A stretch of DNA of 64,000 nucleotides from Scleromitrula shiraiana (lineage: Eukaryota > Ascomycota > Leotiomycetes > Helotiales > Sclerotiniaceae), in assembly GCA_028455995.1 (NCBI GenBank), contig JABELC010000002.1, positions 2,666,001-2,730,000 of the forward strand, read 5' to 3'. A program made the translations under genes and the position numbers. The notes beneath the pieces are model-generated. The model saw only the letters and a program-made list of their open reading frames with translations, had not been told where the DNA came from and ran no database searches. Positions 25,327 through 36,388 of the stretch are shown in pieces; the stretch's first letter is position 1, and each line of letters begins with the position of its first letter.

Positions 25327-26592
25327 TCAAGAAGCCCTTGCTTTTGTGACGACTCGAACAACGCTAAAAGGTACGAGCGGAGTCTCAAGACTATAATTAT
25401 CAAGCTGTAGCATTGGGTAGAAGTATATCGGCGTCGACCAAACGAGGAAGGAAATCACCCAGCAATATCCAATCCCGTTCGAAAAGAATGACCTAGGAAT
25501 AGGAATCAATTTGATGATGAAACCTTCGAATATCAGCCCAAAAGCCTGCGTGCAGAAGAAAGTCATTGAACCAGAGTCTCCAGCTTTTAAGCCAATGATC
25601 ATATCAATGAGCAAATGCATAAAACCAGAGACTACAAAGCTCATGAATAGTCGCAGCAATTGCACCATCAGGCCTTTTCGTGGGAGCAGAAGCAACCTAT
25701 GGACAAGAAAGTTGGAGATTGAAGAGAACTTTTGTGTATGCATCTGATGCCAGAAAATGCTGGGTTGTCATGTCAGATAGATATCTTATTCGGAACTGGT
25801 GATATCATACCTCCAAAATCCCCTCAATGAGGATGCTTCTAGTATAGATCCATATAAGGGTCGCCAGTCTTTGGCCTTGCTGAGACCGAGCCCTACACAG
25901 AATACAGCTACAATATTGTACATGCCAAGTTGAAGAAAATATAAACTAATCCAAAAATTTGATGTGGTCCAAAACCTTGTGACCAACTCGTCTATGGTGC
26001 AAGAGTTGATACGCCTAAAAAGAGGAGCTTTGTCTACCGACAAGTATGTGGAGTTATACTTTTTCGCCGCGCCAAGTTCACCTATTATATCAAGAATAAG
26101 GTAACTTGCAATTACTGCTACGACAGATCGAGTAAAGAACCAGTTTTTCGGTATTCCAAAGGTTGAGTTGTGATTAGAAACAGTTTTCTGATCCTTGGAA
26201 TCCGCATTCAATCGGAACGATGTAGCAGTATACGCCCCAAACTTTCCTCTTGACCACCAATATTCAACTACAGTCGGACTATTCAGAGTCTTGAGGGGTT
26301 CACTACTCATTTGAGAATTCGTTGTATCTCCAGTATCAAAGCTTTTTCGGCTCAATAGTGCGACATCTACATAATGCAATGCCCATGATATAGAATACCC
26401 TCCAAAGAGCCCGGCCCATTGTGGAAGTCCAAATGACTCCAACCACGTTGGAAAATTGGCCCATACGCACGCAATTATGAGAGGAAATGCAGCCAACCGG
26501 ATAAATGATGATTTGGGTGTATAGCCCACAACCAATCCTGTAATGAAGATTTCAATCGAAAGGGTAACGAAAGGTGCTTGATAACGAGACAT
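25327..26592 (-). CDS. Wax synthase-domain / MBOAT-type O-acyltransferase
   Basis: A 404-aa multi-pass membrane enzyme of the fungal wax-synthase-like (Tri7-type) acyltransferase class, which typically transfers an acyl group from acyl-CoA to a hydroxyl of a secondary metabolite. Two exons, 26592-25811 and 25759-25327. The junction rebuilds SSLRGFW-SIFWHQ; the His of FWHQ (about residue 265) is the expected catalytic residue. Many hydrophobic segments are visible, for example FFTRSVVAVIASYLILDII and QLLRLFMSFVVSGFMHLLID. The start is the first ATG of the open frame (MSRYQAPFV); a 10-residue upstream extension lacks an ATG. It is head to head with a P450, which suggests a shared pathway. The substrate cannot be told. 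The last 20 residues after FYPMLQLDNY may reflect an unspliced end. Confidence 0.8.
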
Positions 26593-27658
26593 ATCTCCGA
26601 ACAATATGTTGATACAAATCACGATTCCATGAAGCTCGTAAGAGAGATGATAATAATCATTTTTACAATTCTCAATTTACTTGATTGTAACGTAAAGGTA
26701 TGCATATTCGGATCTACGCCAGTTTAGATCTTGCATAAATCGTCGAATAGTGTTGATCTAAGACCTGACCGATTGGATTGAATTCAGGGAGTACCCGTCA
26801 GATCCATCTCCACATATTTCTCGCTAGGGAAGCTTTTGGTAGCCTATTGTCAGCATATTATTAGTCTTAGATCTCCTATCATGACCCTTAGTCAGGCTTA
26901 GGCTTTCATCATATCAAGCCACAAAATTTCACATGAAGAAACTCTGATTAATGGAGATCTTCGGATAGTTGATCGTGGCTTTTGTCTATCGATACCCGCA
27001 GGTCTTGGGGGTAAGCAACATCTCCCAAAAGCATAAATGGTTATGTAAAGAAATCTTGATATAATCTTTATCAGAATCTGATATACTTGTGTTCATTAGG
27101 TATTATGAGTATGGTTCAGTCGAGGTATTGAGGTTTCAAAAGATCGTCCATATCTTTAGCTTCATTGCCCGCATACGCTAAACATCTAGCTACTTTTGCT
27201 AATATATGTCAGAAAGCCCCACGTTCGTAACTTTTGTCCCGCGGTGACCATTTGTTTCGTCTTCGGAAGATCTCTCCAGAAAGGTCTTCAGAAAGAAGAG
27301 GTGAAGCTCCATGCGAATTTTACGTGAATCGGTGTATCGCGGAGATAAATTTGCGGGATTTTGTGGATTCCGAAGCCCCTCGGTACCTGAGCAGATTTTG
27401 ATGGCGATAAAGGATGCATCCTCTTTTCAGCTTCCAGGAGAATGCTTCCATGCCCGACACCCCCCTTTGGTTCTAGAATCTCTTCTATATATGTTTGCAT
27501 AAGATGTTTTAGATTCGATAAGAACTACTTGGCTCTGAATGAGATGTGAGACTCAGGATGTCCACTCAATTCATAAATTCGAGCGGAACATAAAATATGG
27601 GCTGTTCCCAAGTCATCTAGATTTTTGGTTGTCAACCTATTCCTCACTTTCTAGCACC
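26593..27658. promoter_or_regulatory. Divergent promoter region, acyltransferase and P450
   Basis: About 1.07 kb with no gene separates the two start codons, so both 5' regions lie here. I could not single out a confident regulator site. Confidence 0.45.
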
Positions 27659-29335
27659 ATGAAGTCGACAACATTCATAGTGTATCCTACTCTGGATGGT
27701 TTGTCGAAGTATTCGTATCACATCCTGGAACTTCTACTTTGTTTCCTTATTATCCATACGGTCTACAGGTTGCGAAATTCATTTGCGGGGTTCCCAATTG
27801 TTGGAAGCTTTCATGATTTGCGTGGAGCTTTAAGAAAGGGAACAGAAATGGTAGTTATGCTTTCGTATTTTTGGAAACCTGAAAACTCATGTTCCAGTAG
27901 TATCCTGGGGAAGTGTTTGCAATTCCAACAACTCCTCCCGTGCTAATTCTTCCAATTCCTATGATCGATGAGATCAAATCAATACCAGAAACGAAAGTTT
28001 CTGCAGCACGAGAGCTCTTTGCACGAGCTGGAGGTCATTACAGTAAAATGGGCACCAATACATTGGCCGCAATATTAGCTTTACGGCGTGATCTTAATCG
28101 AGATGCCAACATAAATTCTATCCTCCAAACTGAGACCGTTCACACAGTTTCCCGGATCTTCGGCAACTGCAAAGATTGGACCCCGATTCCTGTTTATCCC
28201 AAGTTAAATCGAGTTATTGCCACTCTGAGCTCAAGAGTATTTGTTGGAGAACCGTTATGCAGGAACGAGGAATGGATACGGATCATGCTTGATTGGGCCA
28301 AAGATGTGTTCTCATTACTTTTGACGACCACTCAGTATCCAGTTTGGATGCGACCCTTGATTACGCCATACTTGAGCTCGACGAAAAGAATTCTTCAACA
28401 TAGAGCGAACGCGAAGAAACTCTTAAGCCCCATGTTCGAAGAGCAAATGCAAGCACAAATAGATGGAGTTCTCTTTGATTCCCCTAGTAATGAAGAAACG
28501 CCAAAGCAAGCTACACTTGCTACTTGGATGCTCAGACATGTTGTAGATAGGCATAGAAATACCGAAAGTCTTACACGCCATCAATTGGGTATTGCATGGG
28601 CTTCTATACACACGAGCACTTCGGCACTTACGCACATAATTTATGATTTAGCTGCAAGACCAGAATATCAAGCTCCTCTTCTAGAGGAAATAAAATCCGT
28701 ATTGAAAGCATCCAATGGTGCCTTAGAGAAATCGGATCTGGCTAAGCTGAGAAAGTTGGATAGCTTCATGCGAGAAGCCCAGAGATTCAGTCCAGCTACA
28801 ATCGGTACGTTTAGATTCTTCTCTCTCGCTGCCTCAGAATGCTAACCAACATCAGTGGCGCCTCTACGATTCACCACGACGGATATCCACCTATCCAATG
28901 GAAAGACTATCCCAGCGCACTCTACGATCTCCTTTCACAGCATGGCTATAAACGAATCTTTAGAGTTGTATTCATCGCCACCAGCTCACATATTTGATGG
29001 ATTTCGGTTTGCAAAAATGAGAGCAAAGGAAGGGCATGAACACAAACATCAATTTGGAAGTACAGGACCTATGGAAACCTTTGATTTTGGTCATGGAATG
29101 CATGCTTGTCCTGTAGGTTATCGCAGACCGCATTTTTATTATAAAACCATCTAATGACTTGAGTTAACAATAGGGAAGATTCTTTGCAGGTACAGAGATA
29201 AAGATTGTACTAGTTGAAATTTTGCTACGATACGAGTTGAAACTAAAAGAGGGAGAATCTAGGCCTCAAAATAAGCTTGACGAAATTTGGATATTACCAG
29301 ATCAGAAAGCAGAGGTTTTATTCAGGAGTAGATGA
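27659..29335 (+). CDS. Cytochrome P450 monooxygenase, fungal ent-kaurene-oxidase-like class
   Basis: A 504-aa ER-anchored P450 in four exons: 27659-27850, 27901-28804, 28856-29112 and 29174-29335. An N-terminal membrane anchor (ILELLLCFLIIHTVY) precedes the catalytic domain. The I-helix motif SIHTST lacks the usual acidic residue and matches the HT[ST][ST] variant seen in fungal terpenoid P450s. The K-helix ExxR is E356-R359 (REAQR). The heme loop is FGHGMHACPGRFFAG, split by the last intron, with Cys450 as ligand. Exon 2 requires the acceptor just after a TAG at 27898-27900. Forty in-frame codons lie upstream of the chosen ATG but do not look like a P450 N-terminus. The pairing with a divergent acyltransferase supports a role in secondary metabolism; the substrate is unknown. 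Confidence 0.88.
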
Positions 29336-30185
29336 TTTAGAGCCCTGGTAGGAGAAAAGACAATAGTGGAATGAAGGGATATAGACAAAATCTATTTTAT
29401 GTAAGTACATTTTGTTCAATATATGTTGAACCAATTTAAGATCTTCGATATTTGTTACACTATAACAATAAAATCATGTTATATTCACTTTGTGATACAT
29501 CTTACGGGTTTCACCTGGTACAGGTTCTTGAACCTTTTCAAGTGTGTCCTCCTTTCCACCTGCTCATCAAGGGCGGAGAGATTGGGGAACTAAAATCGAA
29601 TACATGCAGTTTGATTAGAACTAATCATCCTTTTCTTTTCATATATCATTTTAACACAGCCTATAAATCTTTTCCGATCACTCGAAGGATATACTTTCTC
29701 TCTTCGGTTCACAAGTATAACAAAAGTAACATTACTTTATGTTGATGATGGGAACTAAATCGCTGAAGAGGGGTTTTGCCATTGGTTTGAGTTCTATTGT
29801 TTGTTACTTTAACGGAATAAACTCATAGAAATATCAATAAATAATCAAATCACAAGGTACAAACGACCAATCTGGTTTGGCATCATATACAGAGAAGGGG
29901 ATAAAGAGATGTACAACAACAAGAGCCATCCGATCTATCACTGTATACGGAGCGGGGTATACAGTGATGGTGTTGCAAATGTCGAGGATGAAGAGAGGAT
30001 AAACGGAATATTCGATAGCTCTATATAGCATGCTATCTACCCAAACATCATATCAAACACAAAACTCAACACTTTGATCTTTGCATCTCAAGTCAAAAGC
30101 CAACAAACAAAAGAGAATCTACTTGTTGATACACCCAAAAGATGTCATCTGCCTCTTCATTTTATCTTCTTTGCATCATTTAAAC
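29336..30185. other. Intergenic segment
   Basis: 850 bases without a supported gene, between two plus-strand genes. AT-rich. Confidence 0.5.
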
Positions 30186-31332
30186 ATGTCTATACAATGG
30201 GAAGTTGCAGCCTTCGAGATACAAGGAAGTGGTGATAGTGTACTCTTTAGTAACGGTCGTATGCAAGGTAAGCGTGACTTCCTGATTTGGATGAATCACC
30301 CTTTTCCCATTCTAAGTTGATTTAGCTACTAATTATCTCGAGGTTCTAGTCGCGGTGAATATTTTGATCAAGGCGATCAATCCAGCCACCAATCAAGACT
30401 ATATTTTGACAACAGACGAGCTCTCAAGAATTGAGTTGCTCGACTATTATAATACTAACGAAAAACTGGGCCACGGATGGACTTATTCAGAAACCGAAAA
30501 TGCCCTGTGGATACACCATTTTCCTGGCTCCCACAGTGATGCTGCTCCCAAGCATGAGCCCCATGACAACTAAGCAAAGCAGAATTGGGTCTCTACGACA
30601 AATTATGAGAGTAAGGACATAAGAGCTCGAGTGAAGCAGCCCAATAGGACATCAATTACAACTCGCGGTGATAAATACGATAGTCACGTACCACTCCGAG
30701 GGATCGTACCGGTCAAATATACGTTAGATAATGTCCTGTTCCAAGTTGATGATACAAATCCTCGCATGTGTACTTCCTACCATAATTATTACCTCTCAAG
30801 CAAAGTTCATCCTTTGAGAGTGGCATATCGTCACAACTACAAAGATGCTAATTATGCAGTCGAGGGATTGCGATCTTCTTATGCCTATTACTATGGAGAA
30901 TCATCGAAGGAGGTTCATTATGTCTGGCAAATGAGTTCAGAATCCAAGGTCACACTAGGCTTTACCCATTCTCTGAACGGATCAACGGAGGTGCAGGGCT
31001 CGTGGCCAGGGCAAAATTACATTGATGCTGCTATAAACGAACGCCCATATTCTATGTGCTTCGCTGTACTTATGGTAGCAAACGGCCGCAATGTTATTGG
31101 TGAGGATGACTGGAGGCTTGATTCTACATTCGACATCTGTGATGTCTACGGCAATTGGGGCGACTTTGGTATGGGGGGAAACAGCTTAAATATATATCTC
31201 AAGAACCACAACGTGTCCACAGCTTCAAAGTCTCCTACCGACATTATGTATTGCGCAGAGAAAGGAATCATTCCAGACACTCTTTTAAGCGAGTCACCAA
31301 AGGCAATTCGAGATGCCATTCATGCTGCATAA
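30186..31332 (+). pseudogene. Orphan gene interrupted by one in-frame TAA
   Basis: I do not recognise the family. Exon 1 (30186-30267) joins 30350 onward and gives MSIQWEVAAFEIQGSGDSVL, then NGRMQ-VAVNILIKAINP, followed by DELSRIELLDYYN and WTYSETENALW. The frame reaches TAA at 30571-30573 (after HEPHDN) and continues open in the same frame for another 252 codons (AKQNWVSTTNYESKDIRARV ... PKAIRDAIHAA) to a normal stop. The product would be about 380 aa without the TAA, soluble, Tyr-rich and probably beta-rich, with no signal peptide. The only frame-preserving intron that would remove the TAA is 39 nt (30532-30570 region, GTGATG...AAG) with no well-placed branch point, so a nonsense codon is more likely. 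A CAA-to-TAA change would suffice. Alternatives are readthrough or sequence error. Confidence 0.6.
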
Positions 31333-32848
31333 TCTGACGCCCTATTAGGTTCTAGCAATTATGTTCTGATGTATAAATTAACCAGAGTGTGCTAATTCAT
31401 AACGAATTTGGTTTTCTACTTTCAAATAAGGAATTGGATCTATTGTTTCAGCAGAAGGGGTGTTCATGAATTATAATATTGATGAGGAAGAGTAGAAAAC
31501 CGTGTAATCAATCACTTTAAAAGAACTTCAAACCCCTCTTTGTGTCATGGGAGACGTTGATTTTTTGAGCTTCTTTCGTACTGAATTGTCAGCTTCGCTA
31601 ACGGCACCAGCTTGTAGCCCCTATAATAAACCATACCAACTAGCCTATAATTTAAGCTTTCCAGGCTGATGAGGGGTAATTATTATTAGTCAGCCACTTA
31701 ACCAAAACACATTCAATGGTGTTTCATTTCTCGAAGTATTGACACTAATATTTCCATAAAAAATGTCTACAACCTTAGCCACCAAAAAGATTCTTTAAAT
31801 ATTCAGAATCGTTCCTGTCATAACTTTCTGATTTTAGAGATTGTGTTGGATTCTGTTATCATGGTGATGGTTTCCAGAGACTTGGATGTTTGATGTTTAT
31901 AAATCAGCTCATTGGATACAGAACGACTTTACAATGACGACAACGACATCACATCCTTTCCCAATTGATCTCTCGCGGGCCGCAGATTCTATATGACTTA
32001 TGATAAGCACATCGGTATGCCTAGGTATTTCGAGATTTACTTCATGAACCTCGACATGGGAGATACTACGTCTGCGAATACAACGAAACTGCAATAGAGA
32101 AGGCAATGCTACTTTATCGACCGTATGAACAATTATACAATGAAACAATATGATATAGACGGAATGGATGATCGAGTGGCAGATGCCAGGATGAGAGCGC
32201 GGCCTAGTAGTGTTGGATATCTGCCATTTCAGTGCTCATTTCACAGCTATCAGGATTTCTTCGAGGCTATAATCGGGTTGCGATGATGTTGTCAATTACA
32301 ACGGGCTAGGGCTTGATCATCAGACCTCGAGCCAAGTACACGAGATGACACGGCATATTTATGCGTGAGGGATTCTGCATTTCGGGAACACTACTGCAGG
32401 TCGCTGGGAACCCTGCGTGCTTCCTTACATGGCGTATGGATCGTTGACTGTGTTCGATTCCTATCAAACAATTGTTTGATGTATCTCGGACACTTGCTGA
32501 TCACCATCTAACTTCACACAGGGTCTGTTATACCAATTATATATTGTCTTTGAGCTTGTCATCATTTTATTGGCTCTGGATTCCTCGAATGTGAGAGGCT
32601 AGATGTTAAGATACAGACAACGTATTTGATTGGCATGGGAACATGCAGCCCTATTTGAGAAGTTTAACATAAGATTACGAGACATTGCAGAATGAAGCGA
32701 GAGAATCGACATAGAAATAGCATTGGATATCCCGCATTATATCTGAAACCGTAGAAGCTCCCCACATTCGGAGCCATCAAAGCAAATCGTAGATGCCAAC
32801 CCAAACCTATTCATCCATCCCCCCCCCCCCTGTCTTAACATATGCGCT
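31333..32848. other. Large convergent intergenic segment
   Basis: 1.5 kb with no gene I can support. It includes a run of about a dozen C residues near 32819-32830, just beyond the stop of the EthD gene. Confidence 0.5.
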
Positions 32849-33214
32849 TTATTGAGGACTAACCTCCTCCCCCTTGGTAATAAGTGGTTTCTCCGAGCTA
32901 AAATTTGGAATATCTCCCATGATTGTCTTTCCCTCAGCAGCCACGGCCTTCCCCCAGCTCTCCAAGCTTTCAAAGTGCAGGATTGCTTGCCTTTCATATC
33001 TTGTTAGCCACGGATCGAACAAAAATGAATCGTGAAATAAAACATACATAGAATATCCATCTTCCCCATCCAACTTCGAGATCTTCCAGCTCTTCAACCC
33101 GTGAGGACCCCATTTCTCCTGTACGAGTGGCATATGTGTCTTCATATAGTACGAGAGATCGAAAGTTGAGGTAGAAGTTTTAGGATAGAGCACGGTGATG
33201 ATTGCAGAAGTCAT
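32849..33214 (-). CDS. EthD-domain protein
   Basis: A small dimeric alpha-beta-barrel protein (102 aa) of the EthD family. Members often occur in aromatic-degradation operons of bacteria and in fungal polyketide clusters, where some act as decarboxylases, cyclases or monooxygenase-like enzymes. Two exons, 33214-33048 and 32990-32849. Family text: LSYYMKTHMPLVQEKWGPHG, then after the junction QAILHFESLESWGKAV and the typical end GDIPNFSSEKPLITKGEEV. The 57-nt intron is a multiple of three without a stop, so an unspliced reading looks falsely continuous (VLFHDSFLFDPWLTRYE); the conserved M-QAILHFES joint and a GCTAAC branch point show it is spliced out. It lies between an orphan pseudogene and the Cys-rich membrane pair. 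Confidence 0.88.
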   Translation of the reverse strand: MTSAIITVLYPKTSTSTFDLSYYMKTHMPLVQEKWGPHGLKSWKISKLDGEDGYSMYVLFHDSFLFDPWLTRYERQAILHFESLESWGKAVAAEGKTIMGDIPNFSSEKPLITKGEEVSPQ

Positions 33215-34432
33215 TTTGGATGCTTGGTTATGTTAATTTTGGTTTCTGGTATATAGAGGGTTTGGATTTTGTGTGATGTTCAACGAAATTTTGTGGAAGG
33301 TGATGAAGAGAAATAGAATGAGAAGGAAGAAATATTAATGCTTATAAAGAAGGTCCATAAATGACCCCGCACCGAATTGATCCCTTTCGTGCGACAGCGG
33401 GATGCACAGGGCAGGCACGAGCTGGTGTGGGGAAAGTTGGACCGTGTGGCATGTGGTGTGACGATAGGCTTAGTAATCCGGATCGGACATAGCTGATCGT
33501 TATGTGAGTAAGACAATAATAAAATCTACTCTGAATAGCTGAAGTGATTCGTCCAGAACTCTTTTCAACGTTCATGACTACTTTGTTCTCAATATTTGTG
33601 TTTTGAGGAGTGGTGTTTGATCACTTACGATGGCGCGAAATGGTGGTGGTCATACACCCAGATGGAGAATATCTGACGCAGATTTATTGATTACCACTTC
33701 CATATAGGCAATTTTTATGATGTCATCATGAATCGATTCAATACGTTGTCCCGAGATCTCTTGTATTGCTTCTTACTCGCCTCGCCCCAACTCGATAAAC
33801 AGCCGTGGAAGCTTGATTTTATCCTGCCTTCTAATCCTCACGGTTGCAGTATCGTGCTAGCTCAGTACTGGTTGACTTGTTCCTTATCGACTCTGATTAG
33901 AAATTTAAAGTATTTACAATAACGATTTATTGTCCATCGTGACCATTATTCCCGCAATTGGGTCGTCAATCAATATATTGTCAGCACCCAATGTATTTCT
34001 ATGTGCCGTGGAAATTGGTGGGAACTGTTTTATCAAGCTATAGATGTTTGATGATAATTGTGATAGTGGGGTGAAGTCACGGAAGAAAATCCATTGAGCG
34101 GATCATTAAACCTGGGAATAATATTGGATCTTTGCATTCTTTTTGACAAACAACATATCCCGTAACCGGAAGAGTCTCTGGGATCGTTGGAGTAGCTTTC
34201 CACAGCATATATTTGTATAGATTGCACGAAGAACCACTTCGCAATGGTCTCGGGTGATGAACACTACACAATGTATTGGTATAAAACGTTGAATAGAATT
34301 ATAAAGATCAGTATTCCAGATCTTTCTGGCATTAAGAACTAACGTTAAATACAGTATATGTAGTCAAATCCACCTTTCTCTTGTATCTCGACGGTGTTGC
34401 CCATCCCCAAAATTACTTTCATCACTCATGGT
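33215..34432. other. Intergenic segment
   Basis: 1.2 kb without a supported gene. Short open frames here lack family resemblance and coding bias. Confidence 0.5.
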
Positions 34433-35987
34433 CTAATATGAAGGTCTATATTGTTCACTTTCTCTATATCCTGTTCCACTTTGGTCATCCTGTCTTGTCG
34501 CAAATCCATTCCTCGAATCAGTTTTGTACATGCTTTCACGTATTATGTCTCGTCCATAGTGACTCGGATAATAAATCGAGTGGAGTATGCCACGGTGGTT
34601 ATCGGGATACATATGATTCGGGTCACGAGCATCATTGTGGTATGGATCGGATCCACTAAGACTTGTTGCTGTAGGCGACTGAAAATGAGACCACCGCGGT
34701 TCTGTTCCTGAATGGTTCTCTTGTGCTACCTCTGTGAAATAGAGTTAGTATATTCGTTTGGGTAGAAAGGGGGGTAAATTAAAGGGATCACGTACGCCTC
34801 ATGAGCATGGCATATCCTAAGCTAACCCTTTCTTGTGAACTACAACTGTCATGACCATAATTGCGAGTCCGTATGTTGTCCCCAGGATTGGAATTTCGAG
34901 GTGACGACGCATCTTGTGAGGCATAATTTGTGAAGCCACTGAAAGGTTCAGATGTCTTTTCAATCTCATTGTTGGGTTGCTTCTTCCATGGAAACGTGGT
35001 AGAGTATTCTCGTGGAGGAGTTGATTTAGATTCTTCGTTTTTGCTTCTCCGTCTCCGCAACCACCACATGAGAATACCAAAAACCAGAATAAGAGCTATT
35101 CCACCTGTGGCACCAAGAGCAATAGACTTCCCATTGCTTTCAGGACTAGGATGTAGGGAAGCAGAAGCAAGATCTGCGGATAATGTAGGAGCAGGTTCAG
35201 CTGTAGATGCAGAAATTCCGGTAGATGTGGTGCATGTGGAAGTTCTGACTGCTGTAAGAATTGATGTAGATACGATCGATGTGACTAACGGTGTTCCGCG
35301 ATGTTCAGCCGACGTGTTTTTTAGACTAATTGTTTTAATTAATATTCCAGATTGTGACATTGTACGGTTGGAAGGTGATGTTTGATTCCAAGATGTAGTA
35401 TATCCCGAAGATGGATGACTCAGAGACATGCGGTTTGAGGGACCTCCCGAAGATATGGCGGTAAGTGGTGCGGTAGCGGTGAGATTTATATGTATTGAGA
35501 CTGGGGGCGACTTGGTTGATATAGGTATTGTGGTTGGTATAAAAGTCGAAGAAGGTATGGATTCCATACTTGTGGTTTGTTTGTTAGAAGCGCTTGCAAG
35601 CGCCGAGGGTTTAAGAGCAGCGGGGCGAAGATGACCTTGAGGACATCCCAATCCACTACATGGATCGCTGTCGCAACATCCCTGGAATGAAGGTTTTTGA
35701 TTTGAACAAGTCCACCAGAATCCAGATGCACAAGAGATGTTTGAACCATAAGAATCGCTGTTTGACTGATTTCCTGACCCAGCAGATCCCATGCCAGCAG
35801 CTCGAAGGTTATCTGGTGGGCAACCTGTATTGTTACATGGGTCGCTGGTACAACATCCAAAGAAGTTCAAAGTTTGCGATGTACAGGTATACCTATTTTT
35901 ATTCTCAGCAAATATTCAGACAAGATAACATGAACTTACTTACCAAAGGCCACCGAGTGGGCATGTTCCCATGGCATTATCAGCCAT
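34433..35987 (-). CDS. Cys-rich single-pass membrane protein, copy A
   Basis: A 479-aa predicted membrane protein in three exons: 35987-35944, 35892-34796 and 34731-34433. It begins directly with a Cys module, with no signal peptide. Two modules are seen, each fitting C-x4-6-W-x-C-x6-F-x-GCC-x2-DPC-x4-GCP-x3-L-x2-A (TSQTLNFFGCCTSDPC and NQKPSFQGCCDSDPC). A Ser/Thr/Pro-rich stalk with several N-glycosylation sequons follows, then one membrane span at about 271-293 (IALGATGGIALILVFGILMWW), an RRRR stop-transfer and a long polar cytosolic tail rich in Tyr, Ser and Asp in the third exon. The layout resembles a wall sensor or receptor (Wsc/Mid2-like), but the Cys module is not the WSC domain. The family is unknown to me. 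Its tandem neighbour is a paralog with the same exon plan. Confidence 0.75.
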
Positions 35988-36388
35988 AGCGATAATTCTT
36001 GTAATACAACAACTAGTAAAGTGGTCAGAGAGAATTATTATCTTTAGAGTATGCGAAATATAGTTCGGTAGAACGCAGGTAATATAAATATGTTTGAAAA
36101 AAAGGTCGTATAGATGAGGTATTTTGATAGATTAAGATTAAGTATAGGTTTAAGTTATAAACAAGAAATATAATCCAGTATATTTGAAAATGATGAATCA
36201 TAAATCAGATCTGAATCATCAAAAGATGAACCATGGGGTGAACTGATATGTATATCTTACATTCACGACTCATGACTGTCTTGATGACCCACATCTCAAT
36301 GGTTCGTAGATGGAACACAGAAAATCGATAGGACAAGCTAGGTCGCGCGATCAACTGCAGCCCATTATAGTATTCGAGATCTTAGCTG
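35988..36388. other. Short intergenic segment between the tandem paralogs
   Basis: 400 AT-rich bases between the start of copy A and the stop of copy B; presumably the promoter of copy A. Confidence 0.5.

Noticed and set aside
32395..32485. Possible tRNA with a B-box-like GTTCGATTCC at about 32454
   Set aside because: The T-arm cannot pair, and no A box, anticodon arm or acceptor stem is found at the right spacing.
32991..33047. EthD protein 19 residues longer by reading through the intron
   Set aside because: The insert breaks a conserved strand. GTATGT, GCTAAC and AAG signals mark a stop-free intron.
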